Program-made: the position numbers and the translations under genes
The notes under the pieces: model-generated
Seen by the model: only the letters and a program-made list of their open reading frames with translations
The model's database searches: none
Told to the model about the DNA's origin: nothing
Shown here: piece after piece, positions 1-5,195 of the stretch
Numbering within the stretch: position 1 is the stretch's first letter
Layout of the letters: the number at the start of each line of letters is the position of its first letter
Assembly: GCA_030620255.1 (NCBI GenBank)
Contig: JAUXFB010000006.1
Coordinates: 1-15,354 of the forward strand
DNA from: Candidatus Aminicenantota bacterium
GTDB lineage: Bacteria; Acidobacteriota; Aminicenantia; UBA2199
Length of the DNA stretch: 15,354 nt
Direction of reading: 5' to 3'

Positions 1-37
1 ATAAGTACATTTTCAACAATAAGGAGTGTGATAAAAC

Positions 38-241
38 TTGGCTCATGTAACTGTTAAAGAAGGAGAATCCTTTGAAAGCGCTTTAAGAAGATTTAAGAGG
101 AAAGTTCAGCAAGAAGCTATTATTAAAGATATTAAAAGACATGCTGTTTATCTGAAACCAGGTGAAAGAAAAAGGCTAAAGATTGCACAAGCACATAAAA
201 GGATGCGCAAGAGAATAAAAAGAGAAATCTCAGATTTGTAA
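38..241 (+). CDS. rpsU: 30S ribosomal protein S21
   Basis: Small basic protein of the 30S subunit, needed for efficient initiation on natural mRNAs in the bacteria where it has been studied. The 67-residue product has the S21 signature: N-terminal HVTVKEGESFESALRRFKRK, then a Lys/Arg-rich helical tail ending in KRIKREISDL. The length is normal for the family. The start is a TTG codon. It is chosen because AAGGAG lies at 21-26, 11 bases upstream, and the family's N-terminus begins right there; no better ATG is in frame. The stop is TAA. The promoter lies outside the window. tRNA-Pro follows after 21 bases, so the three translation genes may be co-transcribed (inference). Confidence 0.95.
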   Translation: MAHVTVKEGESFESALRRFKRKVQQEAIIKDIKRHAVYLKPGERKRLKIAQAHKRMRKRIKREISDL

Positions 242-262
242 ATCATTACATTAAATACAAAA

Positions 263-336
263 CGGGGCGTAGCGCAGTCTGGTAGCGTATCGGTTTTGGG
301 AACCGAGGGTCGGAAGTTCGAATCTTCTCGCCCCGA
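263..336 (+). tRNA. tRNA-Pro (anticodon TGG)
   Basis: A complete cloverleaf can be read. The acceptor stem CGGGGCG (263-269) pairs with CGCCCCG (329-335), with A336 as discriminator. The anticodon arm TCGGT-TTTGGGA-ACCGA gives anticodon TGG. The T-arm contains GTTCGAAT. The sequence is very close to the common bacterial proline tRNA. The 3' CCA is not encoded (ACTT follows), so a CCA-adding enzyme is needed. It sits 21 bases after rpsU and 9 bases before tRNA-Arg. Confidence 0.97.
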
Positions 337-345
337 ACTTGAAGT

Positions 346-418
346 GCACCCGTGGCTCAATGGATAGAGCAGCTGACTTCTAATCAGCAGGTTAGGGGTT
401 CGAGTCCCTTCGGGTGCG
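346..418 (+). tRNA. tRNA-Arg (anticodon TCT)
   Basis: The cloverleaf has acceptor stem GCACCCG (346-352) pairing with CGGGTGC (411-417) and discriminator G418. The D-arm is GCTC...GAGC. The anticodon arm GCTGA-CTTCTAA-TCAGC gives anticodon TCT, which reads AGA/AGG, the arginine codons favoured in AT-rich genomes. The T-arm carries GGTTCGAGT. CCA is not encoded. A run of six T (420-425) follows at once and could end transcription of the rpsU-tRNA unit before convergent folK. Confidence 0.97.
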
Positions 419-441
419 CTTTTTTAACATCTAAATATAGT

Positions 442-939
442 TTAATATAAACAAAGATCTTTTATCTTTATTATAGTTTCATCTGTTTTTAATCTTTTCA
501 ATAAATTCCTCACTGTCTTAGAAGAAACAGGATGCTTTAAACCTGAAGCTATTTCATTTAATGGGATTAAAATAAAAGCTCTATTTACCATCTCTTTATG
601 AGGAATAATCAAATTATGCTCATTTAAAACCAGATCTTCAGCCACTAAAATATCGATATCAATCTTTCTTGATAAATTATGCGAATTCTTAATGTCTCTT
701 CCCATACTCTCTTCAAATCTCTTTATATTTGACAATAACACATCAGGAACAAGTTCTATTTTCATACAAATCACCAAATTATAAAAATTATCAACCTCAG
801 AATTCATTAAAACCGGAGTTGTTTCATAAACAGATGATATCTTTTTAATATTACCAATGCTTCTCAGAAAAGATACTGCTTCCCTGAGATTATTCTTCCT
901 GTTGCCTATATTAGATCCAAGAGATAAATAATAGATCAT
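442..939 (-). CDS. folK: 2-amino-4-hydroxy-6-hydroxymethyldihydropteridine pyrophosphokinase (HPPK)
   Basis: Cytoplasmic folate-pathway enzyme that transfers pyrophosphate from ATP to 6-hydroxymethyl-7,8-dihydropterin. The 165 residues match the usual HPPK length. Landmarks are SLGSNIG at 6-12, SSVYETTPV at 35-43, FYNLV near 52-56, the Mg/ATP-binding RKIDIDIL at 91-98 (two acidic ligands, D94 and D96), and IPHKEMVNRAFILIPL at 112-127, which matches the family's pterin-side PH..M..R.F.L.PL block. The ATG at 937-939 has GGGAG about 10 bases upstream on the minus strand. The stop is TAA. It is convergent with the tRNA genes and divergent from the DUF4097 gene. No other folate gene is in the window. 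Confidence 0.95.
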   Translation of the reverse strand: MIYYLSLGSNIGNRKNNLREAVSFLRSIGNIKKISSVYETTPVLMNSEVDNFYNLVICMKIELVPDVLLSNIKRFEESMGRDIKNSHNLSRKIDIDILVAEDLVLNEHNLIIPHKEMVNRAFILIPLNEIASGLKHPVSSKTVRNLLKRLKTDETIIKIKDLCLY

Positions 940-965
940 TCTAAATTTCTCCCATAAATATTATT

Positions 966-994
966 TTTTTAACATTTTTCCGTTTTTTAGTCAA
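966..994 (-). promoter_or_regulatory. Predicted sigma-70-type promoter of folK
   Basis: Read on the minus strand: TTGACT (989-994), a 17-base spacer ending in TGT, then TAAAAA (966-971). This is a weak -10 hexamer preceded by TG, as in extended -10 promoters. The predicted start near 959 gives a leader of about 20 bases holding the GGGAG ribosome binding site. The same TGT-TAAAAA arrangement occurs before the PP2C gene. Inference from pattern in AT-rich DNA. Confidence 0.45.
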
Positions 995-1055
995 AATTTT
1001 GATATATATGGAACTTTTCATAAATCATTTCGTTTTATTCATCTTAGGAGGTCAA

Positions 1056-1784
1056 ATGAAAACAAAACTTTTTTTTGCTACTTTCTTTTTACTTTTCTCA
1101 TTCGTGTTTAGTTATGAATATGAAGAAAAAATTGAAAAATCCTTTAATCTAAACAAAGATGGTATATTTAAGTTGTCAAATATCAATGGAAAAATTGTGT
1201 TGTCAACTCATAATAAAAATGAGGTTTTAATAAAAGCAGTTAAATCAGCATCAAAAAAATCAACATTGGATAATGTTGAAATAAACTTTGAGTATAAAGA
1301 TAACAAATTAAAAGTGTACACAAAGAAACATAGAGGAATATGTAATTTTAAGGTTGATTTTTTTGTAAAATTACCTGAACAAATTAGTTATGTAAAGTTA
1401 GAATCCGTAAATGGTAAAATTGATACAATTGGTAAATTTAAAACCATCAATTCAAACACAGTTAATGGGAAGATCATGCTTGAAGGTTCTTTCACAGCAA
1501 CAAACCTTAAAACAGTAAATGGAAGTATCAATCTATATGTTAAGGGTGATTTAAAAGGTAATATTTCTGCTAAAACAGTTAATGGAAGTGTAAAGATAGA
1601 AATTAGAAAAAACTCAAGTTTTTATGTAAATGCTTCAACAATAAATGGGAGCATCAAAACTGATTTTGAAACTTCCATAACAAGAGGATTTGTTGGCTCA
1701 AGAATGGAAGGAACAGTAAATGAAGGAAAACACAAAATAAACATAAAAACTGTTAATGGAAGCATAAAACTCTTTAAAATATAA
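1056..1784 (+). CDS. Secreted DUF4097-type beta-repeat protein
   Basis: Predicted exported protein of 242 residues. It starts at the ATG at 1056, preceded by AGGAGG (1046-1051). In-frame ATGs upstream (999, 1008) lack such a site. The N-terminus MKTKLFFATFFLLFSFVFS is a Sec signal peptide, with cleavage likely after VFS. The rest is built of short beta repeats with a recurring (T/S)(V/I)NG(K/S)(I/V) element. Seven copies can be read, spaced roughly 20-90 residues apart, and the last one is almost at the C-terminus. This is the hallmark of the DUF4097 'putative adhesin' family, which folds as a beta-helix-like repeat; its function is generally unknown. There is no catalytic motif, TM anchor or sorting signal, so it is probably periplasmic or surface-exposed. 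The gene is monocistronic and is followed by a hairpin cluster. The family assignment is fairly sure; the role is unknown. Confidence 0.8.
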   Translation: MKTKLFFATFFLLFSFVFSYEYEEKIEKSFNLNKDGIFKLSNINGKIVLSTHNKNEVLIKAVKSASKKSTLDNVEINFEYKDNKLKVYTKKHRGICNFKVDFFVKLPEQISYVKLESVNGKIDTIGKFKTINSNTVNGKIMLEGSFTATNLKTVNGSINLYVKGDLKGNISAKTVNGSVKIEIRKNSSFYVNASTINGSIKTDFETSITRGFVGSRMEGTVNEGKHKINIKTVNGSIKLFKI

Positions 1785-1803
1785 AATAAATCAAAAAAAT
1801 ATA

Positions 1804-1828
1804 GGGATCAGGTCTCACGGACCCCTTA
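1804..1828 (+). repeat. REP-like repeat, degenerate copy
   Basis: 25 bases, starting GGGATCAGGTCTCACGGACC. It differs at two positions from the perfect copy at 4008-4032 and has the same orientation. The two substitutions weaken the hairpin stem (GGGATC/GGACCC). The GGTCAGGTCT core resembles REP/RAYT-associated palindromes found in many genomes (from memory, not searched). Confidence 0.75.
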
Positions 1829-1839
1829 CTTTGCTATCT

Positions 1840-1859
1840 GGGTTTGATAAATCAAACCC
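1840..1859. terminator. Perfect palindrome GGGTTTGAT-AA-ATCAAACCC
   Basis: A 9-base perfect inverted repeat around AA (effectively an 8-bp stem with a TAAA loop). It lies between the converging DUF4097 gene (+) and the 410-residue gene (-). It has no T-run directly downstream on either strand, so it is not a classic intrinsic terminator. It may be a bidirectional stop, an mRNA 3'-end stabiliser or a REP-type element. It belongs to a cluster of three hairpins at 1804-1924. Confidence 0.55.
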
Positions 1860-1903
1860 CTACTTCAGCATACACATGCACACACATATGAACAATAATC
1901 AAT

Positions 1904-1924
1904 AAATAGGATGTGTCCCTATTT
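1904..1924. repeat. Inverted repeat AAATAGG-(7)-CCTATTT
   Basis: Seven-base arms (1904-1910 and 1918-1924) around an ATGTGTC loop. The GGATGTGTCCCTATTTT core resembles another palindrome often seen near REP-associated transposases (recalled, not searched). It ends 14 bases before the stop of the minus-strand gene, so it could serve as its 3' hairpin. Confidence 0.5.
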
Positions 1925-1938
1925 TATAAAGACTTTTA

Positions 1939-3171
1939 TTATCTTCTATGGTTCTTATCAGCACGCTTATGCTGAAACCTTCCAGGCCCATTATAATCAT
2001 CAGGCATCCTGTTAACTCCTAATGGCTTCACATATGAATTTTCTCTCATCATTGCATCTTCCTGAATCTGATCTGCAACTGTTGTAAATACCTTAATCTT
2101 AATATTCTTTGATGAAGCAGGATCAGGATTATTAGAGCTGTACTGAAAACCAGGAGGAGAAAAGTTCACTAAATAAATAGCTCTGCCTGCATCATTGACA
2201 AGCTTACCGCCAGATACATAAACACACTGGTGTGTTCCTCCATCAGCTCTCAAACCACTACTAGCCTGAAGCAATTCATCTAAAATAGTATCAAAATCAG
2301 CGGTTGGCATTGTTTTAATATCGCTTCTACTGATAATGTAAGTTTTTTTATCGAATTCCTCGTCATGAACAGGATTTTGATTCTCGTTAATAATGTGTGT
2401 TACGCCATTTGTTATGTATGAGTTTACTTTTCCCTTGTAATTAAGAGTTATGAGAGTATTATCTCTATTTATCATGTCAATAGCGTCTTTAAGATTTTGC
2501 TCTGCGTCTCCTGCTGCGACTTCTGCTTCCCACAATCCAACATCAATGCTTCTCTTATCATATCTTATGACTGTTCCATCTCCTGTGTTAGGATCTACTG
2601 GATTTCCTATGCTCTTAGCAAGGGTTACTGTGTCAAAATCATTTGGCACGAGATTGGCGTACATTGTTATGTTACTTTTCATGCTGTATTGTTTGAATGT
2701 TCCGTTCTTGTCCCTGGCAAAGACTATGTCTCCTCCAACTTCTCCAAGGATATATGTTCTTTTGTATCCGTCTACTCCTTTTACTTCTATACTGTTCACT
2801 ACATTTCCAGGTATTTTAAAATTGTCTCCATTGTACCCGGCTGTGTTATTCACCACAACTTCTCCTCCTACTATGTTGTTTCTAGTGAAAACATCCTGCA
2901 GATGTACTGTTAGATAGTATTCTTGAGGATCATGATTATTTATGTCTGCTGTTTTACATCCTGTATTCATTCCTACATTGATCAGCATTCCTAGTCCTGC
3001 TAATGTTAGACTAACATATTTCTTGAATTTTCCAGGTTTCTTGTTCATGCCCATCAATTCAATAGTGTCTTTGAAAGGGTTTTTTACTATTTTTTCTAAA
3101 CTAATATCTTCTGAAGAAGTATTCGGAACATACAGGTTTGTCTCAGGAATTGTTGTCATGTTTTGGTTCAT
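1939..3171 (-). CDS. Unrecognised 410-residue exported/lipoprotein-like protein
   Basis: I do not recognise this family. Residues 1-50 are polar. A hydrophobic stretch at about 52-68 ends in MNTGC (C72), a poor lipobox, so the protein may be membrane-anchored or lipidated. A start at M42 would give a more usual signal peptide, but M1 has the better ribosome site (GGGTGA, 9 bases upstream). Residues 85-190 look like a beta-sandwich (TVHLQDV...GGEVVVNN...), as in regulatory or PEGA-like domains. Residues 220-345 alternate helix and strand and contain LDELLQASSGL near 297-307. The C-terminus is basic (HKRADKNHRR). Codons differ from neighbours: lines 2461-2520 and 2581-2640 count 42% GC against 27% in cinA. 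This suggests transfer. The gene is inside the REP-bracketed island, back to back with the DinJ/YafQ pair. A strong promoter and about 125-base leader precede it. ORFs in the opposite frames are low-complexity shadows. Confidence 0.75.
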   Translation of the reverse strand: MNQNMTTIPETNLYVPNTSSEDISLEKIVKNPFKDTIELMGMNKKPGKFKKYVSLTLAGLGMLINVGMNTGCKTADINNHDPQEYYLTVHLQDVFTRNNIVGGEVVVNNTAGYNGDNFKIPGNVVNSIEVKGVDGYKRTYILGEVGGDIVFARDKNGTFKQYSMKSNITMYANLVPNDFDTVTLAKSIGNPVDPNTGDGTVIRYDKRSIDVGLWEAEVAAGDAEQNLKDAIDMINRDNTLITLNYKGKVNSYITNGVTHIINENQNPVHDEEFDKKTYIISRSDIKTMPTADFDTILDELLQASSGLRADGGTHQCVYVSGGKLVNDAGRAIYLVNFSPPGFQYSSNNPDPASSKNIKIKVFTTVADQIQEDAMMRENSYVKPLGVNRMPDDYNGPGRFQHKRADKNHRR

Positions 3172-3217
3172 CTTATCTTTTCACCCTCTTTTATTTAGTA
3201 TTATCATCATGTTTTTA

Positions 3218-3256
3218 TTACTTATGGTTCTCTTTCTTTATAAACCTTTTTATCAT
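3218..3256 (-). CDS. Possible 12-residue leader peptide
   Basis: Inside the predicted leader of the 410-residue gene, ATG at 3256 opens MIKRFIKKENHK and stops at TAA. AGAGGT sits five bases before the ATG, a better ribosome site than many genes here have. A second, site-less 9-codon frame (MMIILNKRG, 3181-3210) ends in TGA within the main gene's ribosome site. Either may be translated and coupled to the main gene, or both may be chance. Confidence 0.2.
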   Translation of the reverse strand: MIKRFIKKENHK

Positions 3257-3303
3257 TTTACCTCTTTTATTTCTAATCTTTCATTCTTAATTGTTCTATA
3301 TAT

Positions 3304-3332
3304 TTTATATTACATCAAAAATTTAATGTCAA
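3304..3332 (-). promoter_or_regulatory. Predicted sigma-70 promoter of the 410-residue gene
   Basis: On the minus strand, TTGACA (3327-3332), 17 bases, TATAAA (3304-3309): near consensus and the best promoter in the window. The predicted start near 3297 leaves a leader of about 125 bases before the ATG at 3171, unusually long for this window. It diverges from the dinJ promoter, the two -35 boxes being about 43 bases apart. Confidence 0.6.
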
Positions 3333-3375
3333 TAATGATAAGTATAATAAAAAAAAATAATATTTAAAAAATAGG

Positions 3376-3404
3376 TTGAAAAATCCTAAAGAATGTATTA
3401 TATT
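3376..3404 (+). promoter_or_regulatory. Predicted promoter of the dinJ-yafQ operon
   Basis: TTGAAA (3376-3381), 17-base spacer, TATATT (3399-3404); an alternative -10 is TATTAT at 3401-3406. The predicted start near 3411 falls on the edge of the palindromic operator, so repressor bound there would block polymerase, as expected for an autoregulated antitoxin. Confidence 0.55.
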
Positions 3405-3412
3405 ATTTATGG

Positions 3413-3429
3413 GCTACATTGTAGCTACA
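3413..3429. promoter_or_regulatory. Palindromic operator for the antitoxin
   Basis: GCTACA-T-TGTAGC (3413-3425) overlaps the perfect 10-base palindrome TGTAGCTACA (3420-3429), giving three TGTAGC half-sites in 17 bases just upstream of dinJ. Overlapping inverted half-sites are typical of ribbon-helix-helix repressors such as DinJ/RelB. It is placed at the predicted transcription start. The symmetry is seen; the function is inferred. Confidence 0.6.
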
Positions 3430-3449
3430 TTAAATAAAGGAGATGATAC

Positions 3450-3716
3450 ATGGATAATAGCGTTGTTAGATCTAGAATTGATCCAATAGTAAAGCAAGAA
3501 GCAAATCGCATTTTTAAAAATATGGGCATTACTCTGAGTGATGGCATTCGACTTTTCCTTTATCAAGTAATTGCTGAGAAAGCTTTACCGTTCAAGGTGA
3601 AAATGCCGAATAAAAAAACTATTGCTGCAATGGAAGCTGCGCGCAAAGGCGAAACTGAACCCACAAGTCTTGAGCATATAGCAGATGAATGGAATAACGC
3701 TGAATGCGAGAAATAG
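3450..3716 (+). CDS. dinJ: DinJ/RelB-family antitoxin
   Basis: Antitoxin of a type II toxin-antitoxin pair. Its N-terminal ribbon-helix-helix binds the operator and its C-terminal part wraps and inhibits the toxin. The 88 residues have the family pattern: strand SVVRSRIDPIVKQEANRIF (4-22), then MGITLSDGIRLFLYQVI (25-41), then KALPFKVKMPN (44-54) leading to an acidic toxin-binding tail. AAAGGAG (3436-3442) precedes the ATG. The stop is TAG, used elsewhere in the window as a stop only by its partner. The last 13 bases overlap yafQ, so translation is coupled and antitoxin is made first. GC in 3541-3600 is 38%, above the chromosome's average here, consistent with transfer. Confidence 0.93.
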   Translation: MDNSVVRSRIDPIVKQEANRIFKNMGITLSDGIRLFLYQVIAEKALPFKVKMPNKKTIAAMEAARKGETEPTSLEHIADEWNNAECEK

Positions 3717-3976
3717 TTAGAACTTCACAATTTAAAAGTGATCTCAAAAGGCTGGCTAAGTCTAATAAATACAGCATTGACGAATTGCTTGCTATTGTAG
3801 AAAAACTGGCAAATGATATTTCATTGCCTGTAAAAAATTGCGATCATCCTTTAACCGGTAAATGGAAGGATTATAGAGATTGCCATATACGTCCTGATTG
3901 GTTACTTATCTATCAATTGGAATCAGAGAAATTGACTTTAGTTAGAACTGGCTCTCATGCAGAATTATTTAGATAG
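3704..3976 (+). CDS. yafQ: YafQ-family mRNA interferase toxin
   Basis: RelE-superfamily endoribonuclease that cuts mRNA at the ribosome when antitoxin is degraded. The 90 residues match the family length. All six residues described as important in E. coli YafQ have counterparts: H48, H61, D65, W66, H85 and F89, inside DHPLTGKWKDYRDCHIRPDW (47-66) and RTGSHAELF (81-89). It should therefore be catalytically intact. The ATG lies within the end of dinJ; coupling replaces a strong ribosome site. The stop is TAG, followed 29 bases later by a perfect hairpin (4006-4031) that probably ends the operon. Function is confident from the family; activity in this host is not shown. Confidence 0.93.
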   Translation: MREIVRTSQFKSDLKRLAKSNKYSIDELLAIVEKLANDISLPVKNCDHPLTGKWKDYRDCHIRPDWLLIYQLESEKLTLVRTGSHAELFR

Positions 3977-4005
3977 AAAAAAATTAATTTAATATATTAA
4001 TATAC

Positions 4006-4031
4006 AAGGGGTCAGGTCTCACTGACCCCTT
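4006..4031. repeat. REP-like perfect hairpin, possible terminator
   Basis: AAGGGGTCAG (4006-4015), six-base loop GTCTCA, CTGACCCCTT (4022-4031): a perfect 10-bp stem. Its 25-base core (4008-4032) matches 1804-1828 at 23 of 25 positions in the same orientation. It lies between yafQ and the ispG promoter and could act as terminator or insulator. The paired copy over 2 kb away marks it as a dispersed repeat rather than a gene-specific terminator. Confidence 0.8.
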
Positions 4032-4038
4032 ATGTCTA

Positions 4039-4067
4039 TTGAATGGGGAGACTTATACTGTTATAAT
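4039..4067 (+). promoter_or_regulatory. Predicted promoter giving a leaderless ispG mRNA
   Basis: TTGAAT (4039-4044), 17-base spacer, perfect TATAAT (4062-4067). Only six bases separate the -10 from the ATG at 4074, so the expected start coincides with the ATG. No ribosome binding site precedes it. The promoter begins eight bases after the REP hairpin. Confidence 0.6.
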
Positions 4068-4073
4068 ATATTT

Positions 4074-5114
4074 ATGAAGCGCGAAATATTTGTCGGGAAT
4101 GTGGGAATTGGGGGAAATCATCAAGTTTCAATTCAATCAATGACCTCAACCAAAACAGAAGATGTTCAATCAACTTTAAATCAAATAATTGACTTACAAA
4201 AAGAGGGTTGTGAAATTATAAGGGTTGCGATTACTGACAGATCATCTTTAGACCCATTTAAACAAATAGCAAAAGAATCTTCTATTCCTGTTATTGCTGA
4301 CATACAATTTGACTCATATCTTGCATTAAAATCCATTGAAAATGGTGCAAATGGAATAAGAATAAATCCAGGGAATATAGGAAGTAAAGAGAAATTAAAG
4401 GAAATTCTAAAACTTGCAAATCAAAAAAAAGTCCCAATAAGAATTGGCGTTAATTCAGGTTCAATTGAGACAAAATATAAAAACCATATAAGTTCAAAAC
4501 CAGAAGCAATGGTTGAATCTGTAATGGATAAAGTCAAATTCTTTGAAGATAATGATTTTTTTAATATAAAAATTTCATTGAAATCTTCCAATGTAAAAGA
4601 GACTGTGCAAGCATATAGAATAATAGACAAAAAATGTGATTACCCTTTACATTTAGGAGTTACTGAAACAGGCACTTTTTTTTCTGGAGCCATAAAATCT
4701 GCAATTGGAATTGGGGGTTTACTTTTAGATGGAATAGGAAATACAATAAGAGTTTCTTTAACAGAAGACCCAATAAAAGAGATCCAAGTTGCAAAAGAGA
4801 TATTAAAAGCTTTGGGCTTACGAAAAAATGAACTCGAGATAATATCCTGCCCAACTTGCTCAAGAACTACAGTAAATTTAATCTCTATTGTTAAAGAGGT
4901 AGAAAAAAAGCTGAATAAGATTAAACTTAATAAAAAAATAAAAGTTGCAATTATGGGATGTGAGGTTAATGGACCTGGAGAAGCAAAAGAAGCTGATATT
5001 GGAATCGCTTTTTCAAAAAAAAAGGGCTATATTTTTAAAAAAGGAGAGATGATTGAAATAATAAACCCTGACAAAGCAGTAAATAGATTGGTTGAATTAA
5101 TTGAAAAATTGTGA
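4074..5114 (+). CDS. ispG: 4-hydroxy-3-methylbut-2-en-1-yl diphosphate synthase (IspG/GcpE)
   Basis: Iron-sulfur enzyme of the MEP isoprenoid pathway that reductively opens MEcPP to HMBPP. The chosen ATG gives 346 residues. It is preferred over the ATG at 4032 because homology starts at KREIFVGNVGIGG and the predicted promoter lies between the two ATGs. An N-terminal TIM barrel runs from about 1 to 245 (QSMTSTKTEDV, ADIQFD, GIRINPGNIG, LGVTETGT). The C-terminal [4Fe-4S] domain has the three cysteine ligands C259 and C262 (SCPTCSRTTVNL) and C296 (MGCEVNGPGEA), plus the ligand E303. This is the short two-domain bacterial form. The stop is TGA. No other MEP gene is nearby. Apparent expression is from its own promoter just after the REP repeat. 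Confidence 0.96.
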   Translation: MKREIFVGNVGIGGNHQVSIQSMTSTKTEDVQSTLNQIIDLQKEGCEIIRVAITDRSSLDPFKQIAKESSIPVIADIQFDSYLALKSIENGANGIRINPGNIGSKEKLKEILKLANQKKVPIRIGVNSGSIETKYKNHISSKPEAMVESVMDKVKFFEDNDFFNIKISLKSSNVKETVQAYRIIDKKCDYPLHLGVTETGTFFSGAIKSAIGIGGLLLDGIGNTIRVSLTEDPIKEIQVAKEILKALGLRKNELEIISCPTCSRTTVNLISIVKEVEKKLNKIKLNKKIKVAIMGCEVNGPGEAKEADIGIAFSKKKGYIFKKGEMIEIINPDKAVNRLVELIEKL

Positions 5115-5137
5115 ATATAAATAAATCCAATGCTAAG

Positions 5138-5166
5138 TTGACTTTTATATTTGTTTGATTTATTTA
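5138..5166 (+). promoter_or_regulatory. Predicted promoter of the immunophilin fusion gene
   Basis: TTGACT (5138-5143), 17-base spacer, TATTTA (5161-5166). The expected start is near 5173, with a leader of about 23 bases carrying CGGAGG before the GTG start. Pattern match only. Confidence 0.45.
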
Positions 5167-5195
5167 TATGTTTTGTAAATCATACGGAGGTTAAA

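Noticed and set aside
148..360. Minus-strand reading frame over rpsU and the tRNAs
   Set aside because: It runs antisense through two clear tRNA genes and the end of rpsU and has no ribosome site.
2450..3367. Plus-strand frames of 138-155 residues opposite the 410-residue gene
   Set aside because: They are Ser/Pro/Leu-rich, overlap each other and lack ribosome sites. The minus-strand gene has a promoter and ribosome site and spans the whole region.
4032..4073. Upstream ATG at 4032 as the ispG start
   Set aside because: It lies at the end of the REP hairpin, has no ribosome site and adds 14 residues not typical of IspG. The predicted promoter sits between it and the ATG at 4074.
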